Shown: piece by piece, positions 22,701 through 37,700 of the stretch
Layout: each line of letters begins with the position of its first letter
Numbering within the stretch: the stretch's first letter is position 1
Origin: Elmis aenea
Lineage: Eukaryota > Arthropoda > Insecta > Coleoptera > Elmidae
Direction of reading: 5' to 3'
Assembly (NCBI GenBank): GCA_947652605.1
Contig: OX393577.1
Span: 25,299,466 to 25,363,465 of the forward strand
DNA: 64,000 nucleotides
Made by a program: the position numbers and the translations under genes
Notes under the pieces: generated by a model
What the model was told of the DNA's origin: nothing
Database searches by the model: none
What the model saw: the letters and a program-made list of their open reading frames with translations, nothing else

Positions 22701-25700
22701 CAGTTCCAGAAAAAATATTAAACACAGAATAGCCATTAAGCGAACGTTTCTTATGTGCCTCAATTGTTTCAAAGGATTATTGAGGTAATAAATTTAAATA
22801 AATATTCTTCTTCTTAATCGGTTCCTCTTTCTTGTTCCTTTCGGTGTCGAGGTATGCTTTTCTATTTATGTATTATGTTTCTCCACTCCTTCCTATCGTT
22901 AGCTAATTGTGGCGCATCTCTCCAGCTGACTCCTTTTTCTTCTAGTCTCTTCCTCACTACTTTTTCTCATTTTATTCTTGGTCTTCTCTATTTCTTTTTC
23001 CCTCTATTAATATAACGTTATAGTCTAATTTAATTATCTTCATTTAATTGTTATTATACTGAAAACTAATTAATAAGATAAGCTTATATTGAAAACAAAT
23101 AATAGCAAACCTCGGTAAAGTACAAAAAAGGCGTACCTTTTTGTGAGTATGATAAATCGTTGGTGTTAAAAAAACAATGCAAGGACCAGGGCCCAATCTA
23201 GGGGACGCAAGCAGGGCAACTGTCCAGAGCCTCTAATTTGAGGGGCAGCATAATTGGTAAAAAGAGAAAACTAACATCAAATGTTACTACGTTTATCCGG
23301 TATACGTTTACATATGGTATGGAATTAATAAAAGCGTCTAAAAGGTAATAACTATCCAAAAGAGATAAGGAACCTCTAGTCGAAAAACTAAAAATAAGAA
23401 CAAACGGTTTTAAACCAGAGCCCCACAGGACAAAACCAATTTAAATATTCTCACACAACTACTAAGAAGAGATATTAAAGATCTAAAAGATGAAACAATT
23501 AGCCCTGAGAGAAATTACTAACGACAACAGCACTGATTATTTTTCCTGGAAGGCAACTAAAGGAATAAAAAGACCGATCATTCAGATAGTGCCAATTAAG
23601 AACGAAGATTAAAGCTGGGCCAGAAATAACGAATAAAAAGCTCAAAGATTTGTCGAACACCTAGAAAATATTATTTAACTACATAGTAAACAAGAAGAGC
23701 AAATATTTAATGATAACGCCATAATAGAAAAGTTAAAAAATACTCATGTCTCTCCTAAGGAGGTTATGAATGAAATCAAAAACAATATTAATCCGAAAAA
23801 AGCTCCTGGCTTTGAACTGACAACAGGAAAAGTGTTAAAGCAGCTCCCAAGAAAAGCTCTAGTCAAGCTTACCAAGCTTGTCAATGCTGCATTTAGGACT
23901 GTGAAAAGTGGTGGCGATAATTATAATACTGAAACCAGGTAAACCCCATACGAAGCCACATCCTATACACCAACTTCACTATTACTTATCATGTCTAAAC
24001 TTTTCGATAAACTGTTTCGCGAGAGAATGCATCCCATCATTGAAAGAAAAAATCTGATCCACAATTACCTATTTTGATTCAGACATAAACACTCCACAGT
24101 TGACTAAGGCCATAGGATAACTAAACAAGTATTAGAAGAGAAAATAGTTTGTTCCGCAGTATTTGGCACGAAGGACTGCATTATAAATTAAAACATATCC
24201 TTCCCAAACAATACAGAGAAATTCTAATGTCTTATTTATCAAAGAGATATTTTAGGATCAAGCAGGAAGATACCTACTCTAATCTCAAAGAAATTAAAGC
24301 TGGAGTGCCACAGGGTATTGTCTTGGGTTCAGTCCTACTCTTTACTAGTGATCTCTCGGTACTAGAAAACAACACAATACTTTTGCTGACGATACTGCCA
24401 TCCTAGCTGTCGGCAAAAGCAACGAAGAAACAGCAAAGAAGCTACAAGCAGCCATCAATAAATTTCAAAGCTGGACAAAAAAGTGGAGAATAAAACTGAA
24501 CGAAACCAAGTCAGTCCATATTGATTTCACCAACAAAAGGATAGAACACACTCCGGTAAACATAAATGGTCAGATAATACCATACGCCAACACAGCCAAA
24601 TACCTCAGCTTAACACTCGACACTAAACTTCGCTGGAGAGTTAATATCTGAAAGAGAGGAGTTGGGTTTTACATACCAAAAAATTTACTGATTATTAGAA
24701 AGAAACTCCACTCTGTCAGTACATAATAAGCTTCTACTATACAAGCAGATACTAAAACCAGTGTAGACGTGTGGTATACAGCTCTCAGGTTGCACCAAAA
24801 AAATGCAATATTAAAGTAATACAAACTTGTTAAAATAAAGTACTAAGGGACATCGTAGATGCACCCTGGTATATAGAAACGACGATCATCATGGGGATCT
24901 TGAAGTGGAGTTTGTAGACAGCGAAATTCAGAAATATTCGTGAAGTCACGAAGAAAGACTATTACGTGAATATCGAGGCTATCCAGCTTCTCGATAACAC
25001 AATATAGTAAGGAGAATCAAGAGGAAACCCTTTAAGCTGCTGTAATGCGACACTATTAGTGCTTAAATAAAGTGTTTAAAAATGTGTAGTATGTTAGTGC
25101 ACACGAATAGTGCCTAATGTTAAAACAGATAGGAGATGTTAATAAGCGACTCTTAGATCTTTTTTTTTTGTTATATAGAAATAGAATTAAGTTACTTATT
25201 AGTCTATAGACTAATTAAAATTTTAAACACAGGCCTTAATCGCTAACGCGATCAAATTAATTAGCGGACGCGATCGCGACTGGCAAGGCAAGACCTATAT
25301 ACATAAATCCTATCTCCTTTAGGTTACCATTTTATATTCTGTTCTATATTTCGATAAACGATTTTGTTTTCAGAAACTCTTTTATACGTACCTATCATAA
25401 CTGTCATAGAGCACAAGGGCATGATGATTATTGGAAACCGTTCAGAAGTTTAGGAAAATTTCGATTTTTGGGATATTTAATGATGCCAATAACAATTACA
25501 CCCCGAGGCCCGTTTCTTCGTTTATGGTTGACATTAAGAATAATATGTATTATGATAATTTGCACCATGAAGCCTTATTATTTTGCTGTCACCCCATACG
25601 CACACAAATTGTATTGGCTGATGTTGGTCACCGATATTAATGCGGCCATAGATATTTATGTCCAGCTTCACGTAGCCTACTACGATGAGAAAGGCGTGCT

Positions 25701-28700
25701 CATTTCACACCCAAAATATACAGCCAAGTACTATCTAGCTCATAGTTTCGCTATTGATTTGCTTGCCAACTTTCCTTTCATGTTTTTTGTTTTATGGATC
25801 GACTCAACTCATGATGAAGGGCACGATCCAATAGCGCATATAATAAGTCCACATTATCACCATTGTGTATGGCGTCTCAACACCATCTTACAATTTCATC
25901 GCATACCAGAAACATTCAATTATTTCGAACGAGATATATTAAAAAACAATTACATACTGCGTGTATTTAAAATGTTACCGTTTACTTTAGTTATTATTAA
26001 TTTAGTTACTACAATCACATTTGGGAGTATATGTAATTACAAGTTTTATACCTATCAACGTAATGGTAAGTTTTTCACATTATTATACAGCTGATAGATA
26101 ATACATGTAAACATGTAGATTCCGCTTCTGAAATTTCCGTCTGGGATTCTGCAACAAATGTTAGACAATATGGTTACTTGGAATGTCTTAATGGAGGATG
26201 GTTCAACAATTCACAGTTCCGTGAAATCACTGGTTAGTGCATTTATAAAATTTCTATTCTGTATAACAGTTATTGCCAACAGGTCGATCGGCGATCGACC
26301 AACGATCGCACAGAAATTTTCTGTTGATTTAAATTTATTAAGTAAGATAATGCTTTTTTATATAGATGATGACTGCATTTCTTTTGTTTTAGTATACTTC
26401 AAGGCCGCCCGAAAGTTGTGCTTACAAATGGTCATTTTTGCGGTCGCGGTGGTGATAAAACCGTTCGAGATAAAATTAAAACTTTCCTATTTCGCGCATT
26501 CTTTGCGAGTAAAACGGTACAAAGTTTTTGAACATACGTCTAATGAATCAGGAGAAAACGCGAACAACGAAACCCCTGTAAAAGCAACTTTTCTTCGGAG
26601 TTCGTTTATAAACGGAAAACACCTAAAGTTACAAAAAATTCAATAACTTTTTTGTTTTTCATTCAACATTTTTCTTCTTAAAATGTAACCAAAACATGGC
26701 CGCATCTGGTGATGTGAATGGTGCACTTTTTGTTTTTAGTATCCTTTACGGCCGCCCGAAAATGATACTTAAAAATTATCATTCGGGAAAACATCGAAAC
26801 TCCTTTAGTTTCCGATACGCGCATCCTTTGCAAGTAAAACGGCGCAAAGTTGTTGAAAACAGTTTTAATGGTTACGGGAAAAAACGAGACCCCTGTAAGA
26901 GTGGTGTTTCCTCGGAGTTCGTTCAAAAATTCGAGGATTTAGTAGGTAGCTCGTGGTTAACATTTTATTTTAAGTCGATCGCAACAACAAACTAGTTAGT
27001 GGCCCTTGTTATACGGGTGTCCCAGCCAAGACGAATTATTCGATAGCTCTGTTATTAGTAATAATATTAAAAAAAGTTAAATGTAAAAGTTGTTTCTAAT
27101 CATTTACTACATAACCTAAATAAAATAAATTAAAAAATATGGATTTTTAGTGGCATAATAGTGGAAATTGTGCCGATTAACTGTTTTGGTTGACAGTTTA
27201 TACAAATTGTTTTGAATTTTCAAAGGCTACTACCGATATTTTAAGGAAAATACTCGCAAATAATCATAAGAAACGAAAAAACTTCAAAAATATTATGTTT
27301 AGACATAAACCATGCTTAATAGCTTTGGAAGATAATTAAAATTTCTACAAGAAAATTTAGAAATATATAGGGTGTTCCATTTAAAAAAATTGACTTACAT
27401 GCGTTTAAAGTTTAGCGAAATGGACCGAGTAAAACGAACACCCTGTATATTATTTTAAAAGTTTAACGAATCAACAATCACTATGACACTATTGTCTAAT
27501 AAATTACCAGAGTAAATTGCTCTGGCGTTGTTATGTAAATAAATATAAATATTTTTATAAAGGTCTGCATCTGTCAAAATTTTCAAAAAACGTTATTAGC
27601 TCAAAAACGGTTCATTTTATACATAAACAACCTATAATATTTTTGAAAGAGAATTAAATTTTACATCCAAAAATTACAAAATATACAGGGTGTTCCATAT
27701 AAAAAAAAAAACAATGTTTGGTATCAGAGCGCAAAAACAAAACACTTTGTATAGTTGAAAATAATTTTAGGTGATGTAGTAAATGATTAGAAACAACTTT
27801 TACATTTAACTTTTTTTAATATTATAACTAATAACAGAGCTATCGAATAATTCGTCTTGGCTGGGACACTCTGTATAACTTACGAGTATTCAACTTTAAC
27901 ATATTAGTTCCTGACACAAACGACTTTACTTAATGTATTATTTTATTCCCGTTTCAAATGTTGTTACTTTTTACGCTAATTTATTGTAGATCCATTACAA
28001 ATATATATGATTAATATTTACTGGATAGCATCGACAATAACAGGGGTAGGATTCGGCGATATACAAGCTTACTCTTCTACCACCATGATGCTCATTGTTT
28101 TTGTCAGTATAATCGGAGTTTTACTATTTGCATATGTATACGCCAGTTTGGCGAGTGGCCATTCACAATTTTCCACAACTATGTCAAACTACCAGGAGAT
28201 GATTCGGAACGCGTCGAGATTTTTTAAAGCAGAACACTTAGATCCCGATCACCAAAAAAAGGTGTGATTTTTAAATGTATTTTAAATTTTAAAATGTTTT
28301 ACCGCTGAGTGTTATAGATTATAAATTATTACGAATACATTTGGACACGCACTGCTGGTGTTAGGTCTCAAGAACTTTGTCAACGATTAAACACGGCTTT
28401 AATAGAAGACGTTGTCCTGTTTTTGTACGAAAACACCTTGCGTGAAGTGCCCTTGTTTGAAAAGGTAGATAAGTCTTTTATAAGAGTAATTGCTAAACAT
28501 CTCTCAGAACAATATTTTTTGAAAGGTAAGAATTATTGATTTTTGTTAATTATAGTTTTACCACATAAATTTTAGAATATAGTGACAAAAAACTCTACCA
28601 ATGTTAATAATAAACTTCGTTACGTGATATTTTTTTTCATAATCAGACGTACCACATCTTCTTCTTAAGATGCCATATCCAATTATTGAAAGTTGGTGAC

Positions 28701-31700
28701 AATTTGGACAAACTAAGTCTTGAACTGCTCTAAACAAAGTATGAGCGTCCTAGCCAATCCAATCTCTAATATTTTTGAGCCAGGAATATTTCTTGCGTCC
28801 TATACCCCACGTTTTTCCTCGATCTTTCCTTGCAATTGTCAGAATTGGTACTTGGTGTTATGAAAAATGTGTCCAAGATAGGCAGTTGTTCGACGTTTGA
28901 GAGTCCACGTCTCTACTCTGTTCTCTATACAGTAACAAAGATGAACGTAGCATCTCACAAAACTTTAACATAATTTTAGGTTAAGACTTTAATTGTTAAA
29001 TAGGTTTCTTATATTAAACAACATTTCTTTAATAATTAAAGAAATGTTGTTCTAGCCCGTTCTATTCAGCTGCGTATTTCTGCGTTCGAATCCGAATCTA
29101 CTGTTATCCAGCTCCCAAGATATTTAAATTTATCAACTTGTATCAGTTTACCATTCATTATAATTACCAAAATTACCATTACCATTCATAAATTATAATT
29201 TGCTTGTATCGGTGTCTGCTAATAAGTTTTACCCCACATTTAGTTTCAATTTTTTTTACTAACTTTTTTAGCTTCCAGCCCCTTTTATATCCATATATCG
29301 AAGAATATCGATGTAATTTCGATATTCGATATCAAAATTTCGATGTCGCCCACCCAATTTCTTTGTATCGACAACAAATATGAGGGCGAGGAGATTTTTT
29401 TTAGGTCACCAGCCTCTTTTTTCAGTTTTTTAGTAACTCTTTTAGCTCTCCGGCCCTTCATTAAAATATCGATATATCGAAGAATATCGATATATCGAAG
29501 AATATCGATATAATTTCGATATTCGATATCAAAATTTCGATGTCGCCCACCCCTAGTAATCAAACGTCCTCCTTTGAGAAGGACAGTCCTTCTTTTGGAG
29601 GTCTCGTGCTTCCTAGTATATATCCTTTTGTCCTCCCTTAAAAACAACATACCTATACATAGTACAAGGTACAAGCCTCGACTATGATACTCCTATCTAT
29701 CTATATATATAAAAGAGCTTGTTTGTGTGTTTGTTTGTTTGTTTGTTTGTTTGTTTGTTTGTTTGTTCGCTATACAATCCTAGGTCCGTTAACCGATCGC
29801 GACCAAATTTTGCACAGTTACTATTTAGGACCTTGCAGATCTAACGCCAAACTTTAACTACAAGCACATATTACCAATTTAAAAAAAAATTACTTGGACG
29901 GGATTCGATCTTACGTCGGTAAATACCTGGTCATAACACGATACGGCGCGGGGTATTTCACAAGTAAAGATTGTTTTGTATACAATTAGTAATAAATGTA
30001 CATGAAGTATTATTTTTATTAGTACATTTTTAATTGAAACAAGACGAAAGAAAATAAATTTGAGTTATTATTCAATTTTTAAGCAATAAATAGTTATTTT
30101 TTAAGGAATTATAAGAAAATGAAAAGATGATTGTGATCAGAGTATGTCATTTGTGTATGATTTGGAATTATTGGGCTTATTCAAGTTAAAACAGTAATTA
30201 AAATTGTAATCGCCCGTGCAACGCCGGGTAAACCATCTTGTCAATGATGCAAGTGTTATCAATATTTTTTGTTTTAATTATTTTTGCCTGAATAGTGACA
30301 TTTTTAATAAATTTCTTACATAAATGATTTATGTTTCATATAAAAACAAATCTTTTATTTTTTTAATTTATTTATAGCTAGCTATACGTCTGTGATTACC
30401 GACAAAAAATAAATCTAACTTTTTTTGATAATCGCTTTTTTACTAAATGTTCTCATGCATTCTAAAATTCTGGTCACCATATGTTCACTTCTGTCTGTAT
30501 CATATTGAAAACACGAACAAAGCTGGATTTTACAAAAATTTGTTGATTTCAACATCTAACGTGATATTATACAGGGTTCTCGTTTTTCGAGGGCCACTAC
30601 GGGGATCTTGTAAACGGTAAGAGTTACGACTTCGGTTGAGTTAGGGCAAAGTTGTATATTCAGGTGCTTAATAATTTGAAGCAAACATAACTCATCTAGC
30701 TCTTTTAGTTTTTGAGATATAGGGAAAAAAGTAAAAAGTGGATTTTTGTTTTTTGCCCGTAACTTTTTCATTTGATGTCAAATTTCATTTATGTTAAAAC
30801 ATTTTCATGGCCACTTTTTGCAAGGAATCAAATGCCACAATTATATTTTTTGTGCGACGTTTCGTTTTTTTAAAACAATCATCATCAGGTCAATTTTTTC
30901 TTATGGACGCTATATCTGATTTTAACGCCAATTTGTAGAGCATTTTATTCTGAATTTGACAATGTATAACAGTTGGCACTTTTTTGAAACAAGTGTTGTT
31001 AAAAATTGCAAAAACAAATATTTTATTTAAAACAAATCCTAATCGGCATGGTAAATAATTGTCTTTGTGCCTTTTTCCTTGGAGGCAGGTGAGTAAACCG
31101 TATGAAATTACTATTAAAGGGATTTAATTTAAAAAAATTGTATTAATAAATATGTTAGGAACGCATTAACATTGTTCACTTATTAACAATTTTTTTTAGA
31201 TTATTTTCTTCGGTTAAGTAATAAATTTCTCTAAAATGTGTATTTAATCTCTTATTTGACATACAATCATTTGTAACAAAATTTTCGTAATCAAATAATA
31301 TAAGTGTTCATGGTTTACAAAAAACGTCCAGAAATATGTTTACTCTTTTTGCTTATTAGAAGTCATGAACGCAGATAAAAGGCATAACTCGTTATTTTTT
31401 GTTACAAATAATTGTATGCCAAATATGGATTAAATACACATTTTAGAGAAATTTATTACTTAACCGAAGAAAATATTCTAAAAATATTTGTTAATAAGTG
31501 AACAATGTTAATGCATTCCTAACATATTTATTAATACCTATTTTTTTAATTAGTAATTTCATGCGGTTTACTTACCTGTTTCCAAGGAAAAAGGGGACAA
31601 AGACAATTATTTACCATGCCGATTAGGATTTGTTTTAAATAAAATATTTGTTTTTGCAATTTTTAACAACACTTGTTTCAAAAAAGTGCCAACTGTTATA

Positions 31701-34700
31701 CATTGTCAAATTCAGAATAAAATGCTCTACAAATTGGCGTTAAAATCAGATATAGCGTTCATAAGAAAAAATTGACCTGATGATGATTGTTTTAAAAAAA
31801 CGAAACGTCGCACAAAAAATATAATTGTGGCATTTGATTCCTTGCAAAAAGTGGCCATGAAAATGTTTTTACAAAAATGAAATTTGACATCAAATGAAAA
31901 AGTTACGGACAAAAAACAAAAATCCACTTTTTTACTTTTTTCCCTATATCTCAAAAACTAAAAGAGTTCTGTTTGCGTCAAATTATTAAGCACCTGAATA
32001 TACAACTTTGCCCTAACTCAACCGAAGTCGTAACTCTTACCGTTTACGAGATCCCCATAGTGGCCCTCGAAAAACGAGAACCCTGTATATCTTTGGGGTT
32101 CACCTAAAAATTTTATATTTCTAGGAGATACGGTAGTGCGTTGTTATGATGTTCATTCTAACATTTATATCATTTATCGTGGGAAAGTTGAAGTTTTGAA
32201 TTCTTATAACGAAATGTTGGCTTGTATGGGACCAGGTGGTCTTTTTGGAAACATCGGACAAGTAAGTGCAGGTTGCAGTTCCGTTACAGTTACTGCAAGT
32301 CGAAACTTAGACGTTCTGGTAATATCAAGTGAGACATTTTATACGATGTTAAGTGATTATCCCCGAATAAAACGAAACATGGAAACGTTATTACTCTATG
32401 TAAGGGATTATATTATGCCAACTACGATTATAGAAGACGAAGAAGTCATCCATCAAGGTAGTGTTACTAATTAAATATTATGTCTCACACATACACCCAG
32501 GCCTTATCAGAGGGCGGGATGTCAAGAGGGGCAGATGGCCCGAGCCCCACCGTTTTAGGGGCCTCAGTTTTTTAACTCGATCTATTAGAAAAAAATACGT
32601 AATATTCATGTTGTTGAAATAACCGTTTTATATTATACCTTATATCATCGAACGACCATTAACATTTTACATTTTTCCTCATATTTTTTAATTTTGAGGG
32701 GCCTTAAATCATTGTTTCCCCGTACTTCGCATTTATTCTGAAAGGCCCTGCATATACCACATGATACAAGTTATTTTGTGACACTAGGCCCGATTGCATA
32801 AAAGCTAAACCCGGAATAAACCCCCCCATCATGTTAACGCCTTAAACTACGCAACATGGACGTCCCCACAGGGTAATGCAAATGGGGCACTTGCTGCCTT
32901 CTGAGATCGAGTACTCTATCACTGACCAAATGAATGATGGTCACGTTAAAGATTTTGCAAGCTTTGCCCCACCCTCAAAAAAAAAACTACGTACGCCCAT
33001 GTGATAGCGGCACTGAAAGAAATATGTACAGGGTGGTCCAAATTTCATGGGATTACATGGGTATCTCGCTTAATAGTCAAGATAGAGAAAAGGTTAAATT
33101 ACCAAAAATGTGCAGTTTTTTGGGAGAAACTCAGGACCATATTCTAAAATATTCTATCATTTCCGGTTTTTGAGTTATTATCGAAAAACTGTGTTCTTAA
33201 CATATTTATAATGTGTCATATCATCTCCCCTATTGTTGTAAATGTCGAAAAAGTTTGTGAAGGTTATTTTTAGATACTTTTTGTTCACTTAAATGGTACT
33301 AAAAAAAATATTTTACACTCACCATTAAAAAACTTACCTTATTTTAATTAGAAACTATAGTTAGATATGACCTATTTAAATGCTTTATTTTTTTCCCATT
33401 CCACCTTTACGTCTCTCCAACCTTTGTACGATGCTTAGGGCTAGTTTAGCCCTCACATACGTACCTAGAGCTTGGAGAGACGTAAAGGTGGTTTTCATTC
33501 CAAAGCAGGGACGAGAGTCATACGCCCAGCCCAAAGCTTTTAGACCAATAAGTCTATATTTCCCCCTAAAACTATTGGACTCATAGAAAGGCACAAGGGA
33601 CGAGGTTCTTTGGGTCTCACCTTTTCATCGACATCAATATATGCCTATCAGTCAGGAAAATGTTGCAAGCTAGCCATACATGAAATAGCTAGCAAGATCG
33701 AGAGTGGTCTAAAGAACAAAGATATCACACCTGGAGTTTTTCTGGATATCGAGGGGGCGTTTGATAATACCTCCCCGAGATCAATACGAAAAACATTGGA
33801 AAGCAGAGGAATACATTCTAAAATTTGTAAATGGATTTCCGAAATGCTTAAACATTTAAAAAATTATGTCTGCAGGAGTTAAGGTTGTCCGAGGATGCCC
33901 ACATGGGGGGGGTGTTATCTCCCCTTTTGTGATGCCTAGTGACAGACGAGCTCCTGTGGAGACTGGAGAAAACAGGACACTTTGCGGTAGGCTATGCCGA
34001 TGACATAGCCATACTAACAACAGGTAAGTTTGGAGGCGTAGTATCAGACATGATGCAGGGCGAGGGTTTACCGGTAAATTCGTCTAAAACCTCACTAGTA
34101 CACTTCACTAGAAAAACAAAACCGTGTGTGACTAAAACAGTATATCTGTTGGAAGAACCACTGAAAACAGTAGGAGGTTAAATATTTAAGAGTGATTCTA
34201 GATAGAAAACTTAACTTCAAACTACACGTAGAAAAAACTACCAAGAAAACCACTGTAGCTCTATAAACCTGCAGAAGGATGCTTGGGAAAAACTGGGAAT
34301 TAACACCTAGAATGATATATTGGATATATACCAAGATGGTTATACCCATCGTAATTCGTAACTTACGCAAGTTTGATCTGGTGGACTAGAACACAGATAA
34401 AGAATTACAGGAATAAACTAGACAAGCTACAGCGACTGGCTTGCCTAAGTATTACTGGGGCGATGACAACGCCCACGGCGGCAATGGAAGTGTTGCTAAA
34501 CTTACCTCCTCTTCACCTTGCGGTCAAATAACAAGCACTAAGAGGAGGGTATCGAATGATAATCACCTCCAAAGAGGGGAGACGTAGAGAAGGGCACTTG
34601 GCAATTCTCAACGAGATCGACACTAAGTGTCTCGGATAAAATAAACCTTTGGAATAATTCCAACACGGGACCAATGGGAGCGTCAAGAAATAGAGCTAAA

Positions 34701-37700
34701 TGGCCTAGTCTGGTATACAGACAGGTCAAAAACACAAAATGACACAGGCTGCGGAATATGGGGAACAGCACAACTGAGACGAGACACAATCATGTGTAAG
34801 CCTTGGACAAAGTGCAACCATATTTCAAGCCAAAATGTATGCTATGCACATGTGCAAATACACTATTAGAAAGATATTTTAACAATAAAAGAATCTTCAT
34901 AGTGTCCGACAGCCAAGCAGCCTTAAAAGCTCTTGGCTCGTCGGAAGTAAACTCAGGACTTGTGCATACGGCCACTTAACGTGCTAGGAAGCAGGAATAA
35001 TGTTAAACTGGTACGGTGCCCAGGGCACACTATTATACCAGGGAATGAGAAGGCAGATCGTCTAGCCAAAATTGGTAGCGAGACCTTTCTTCGGACCAGA
35101 ACCCGCAGTTGGTACATCCTATGAAACAGCCAAGCCGTGTCTTAATGACACATTAATACAAGGGCATAATGCTTATTGGAAAAAAGTTGCAGGACAGGCC
35201 CACTCTAAGGCTATTCTGTCAATGGTCTCTAAAGAAAATACAAAAGAAATGCTTGGGATGAGCAGAGTAGACATCAGAGCAACCACGACTCGTCACAGGA
35301 CACTTTGAGCTAAACAAACACCTACATAATAGGGCTTTCAGAGACCGATATATGCAGAGGATGTGGTGAAGAACAAGATACTCCTCTTCGCGTAATATAC
35401 CAATGTGAAGAATTCACACCCCCTATCGGCGTAGACTTCTATGGATGGAAAAATACAACCAAGAACAGTTAAGAAAAACACCCTTAAAGAAAATCCTGGA
35501 GTTTTTCAAAAACGCATAACTTCTTTAAGGGGCCATCACCAGAGAGTACAATAGACCAATAGGTCGCAGTACAGGAACCCGAAAGGGGACCACCTCCGCG
35601 GAAATAAAAATAAATACTTTTAATCAATGTTTATTATCATAGTACTTTTTCTTGCTTCGTATATTTTCCACATTGCACTTACCATTTTTCAATTTTAGCC
35701 GTAAAGTTACGAACACAAAATTTTAAGCCTAATGACAACAGATTTCAATAATTATTAATAATTATGAACCATTATTGGCAAGTTTAAAAAACAGCAAAAA
35801 ATATGAACATTGCACATAAAAATTTCAAAGCGTTCAAGTCCATGCACATTTCATTCGTCTAAAACATTAAAGAATTAAGACCTTTAGACAACAATAAAAT
35901 GTTACATTTAAATTTTTAATATTATCAATTTTTTAGCCGAATATGATTTGGAGGAATCTGATAAAAAAGGTGATACAGAGAGTAATCGGAAAGTTTCTTT
36001 GTCATCCAACAGATTCTCTATTAGTACTGTTGGGACAATTTCCATCAGTGGGCGTGATAAGGATCCTATGACACCATGCCAAACGATACTAAATATTTTA
36101 TTACCCTTTAAATGGTTTCGTTTTGTTCTAGACCCAAATAATATAGTACTAAAGGTAAATATGTCATTAATGTTGTTTTCTAAATGAGTTTATGAAACAT
36201 AAATTGAAACTTAATAAACTTTTTAGTAATCAAGAAAACACGAAATAAATTTGTATTGCAAAAATAATTAGGTCAAATACTAATGTATTAAAATATTGAT
36301 TTTAATAAGTATATTGAGTTAATATTCAAACTTACTAGTGTGGCTTTTGAACTTAGTCAATTTATTCAAATTTTGAGTGTTTTTTGTCCATTTTAATGGT
36401 AACTCGGCTTCCAAACTTACATCAGTCAGTCTGCTCCTGTATTTACTTTTAATGTTATTCATTGGGGGAATTGAATTGCAAGCGTATACAACTTGACTTT
36501 TTATCGTCTATTAATATGACGCAACATGCTCCTCTTGTATTTCCTTTTTTTTAGTTTTATTGCGCTTTTAGCGTTTTGCAATGATTGATTTTACAAATGT
36601 CAAAAAGTGTTTTTTTTGCATTTTTTAACGATTTTCAACCATTATAATTAAATGATTAACACTCACACTTAACTTGCCATATTTTAAACTTTTTATTTTT
36701 TAGATTGTGAAAATTGCATCAATGTGTGTTGTAATATACGATTGCACCATTATACCATATTCATTTGTTACACAAGATATTAGTTTGACAATTTGGAGCT
36801 TGTTACTGGAATCTGTATTCTACATAAAGATTTTTATGGGCTTGCATACGACTTACCTTGACCAGTAAGTTTAAATACAGAGTTGTCAAAAATAAACGAA
36901 AAAATATATAAATTTTATTCCACTGAAAAAATACAATTAATTTTTTATTCATAACTTTCTCATTAAATTTTTAGAGCAAGTTTTTTTATAATTTGAATAT
37001 TTTATTATATTTTCTTTTGCAATTTTTGGTTATCGTAATATTTGCATTGACTATTTTTAAATAATCTTCGCTGGTATTCAAACCACCAATCGAGTTTTTC
37101 TTTCTTTTGATGGGTGTATAATCATGTGAGTTTATTATCATAACTAACGCGATAGTCTCGCATAATCCGAGACGTAAGGTCACAGGGCCGGCTCGAGGGT
37201 ATATGACGCCCCTTGGTTTTCAGAGCCCGATCTTTATTATTTTTAATTTTTAAGCTTTATACATTTTACAAAAGGAGCGTGTCGTAATAGAACAATTAAA
37301 AGATAGTACATAAAGTATGGTATAACAGTATATAACAACAATAAATTATTCGGAAACTGAACAAACAATTCTTAAATAAATTATTTAAAATTGTACTTAT
37401 AAAATAGGTCTATAAAGATAATAAATGTAAACATTTTGCAAAAACTAAGCAAAAAATCTTAATTAAAGTACATACGCTGTGTTTCTAAAGCATAAGAACA
37501 GTTATTGAAAATCGCAGCAAAAAAATCAATATTTTAACTAAATTAAAACTTCTCTTTTACTGTCTCGAAATCGATAATATTGTTAAACTGTTTAATCTTT
37601 CCTGACCAGGGTTGGCCAAATTTTGATTTTTATTACAAAAATCAAAAATAATTGATTTTTATTTTACACGCCCCCCCTCCCCCACGACCTCTCGTCCTCA

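Noticed and set aside
24149..24406. Separate small gene
   Set aside because: It is a fragment of the Jockey-type reverse transcriptase, continuous in order with fragments before and after it.
26158..26646. 162-codon open frame as a gene
   Set aside because: It overlaps the small channel exon 26119-26232 in another frame and then runs into the family E repeat.
29285..29674. 129-codon minus-strand open frame
   Set aside because: It lies over the CGATAT-rich MITE ends, with a periodic RYIDILRYIDIL stretch caused by the repeat.
33610..35308. Several independent small genes
   Set aside because: Their order (finger, palm with YADD, RNase H, C-terminal Cys motif) identifies one decayed LINE.
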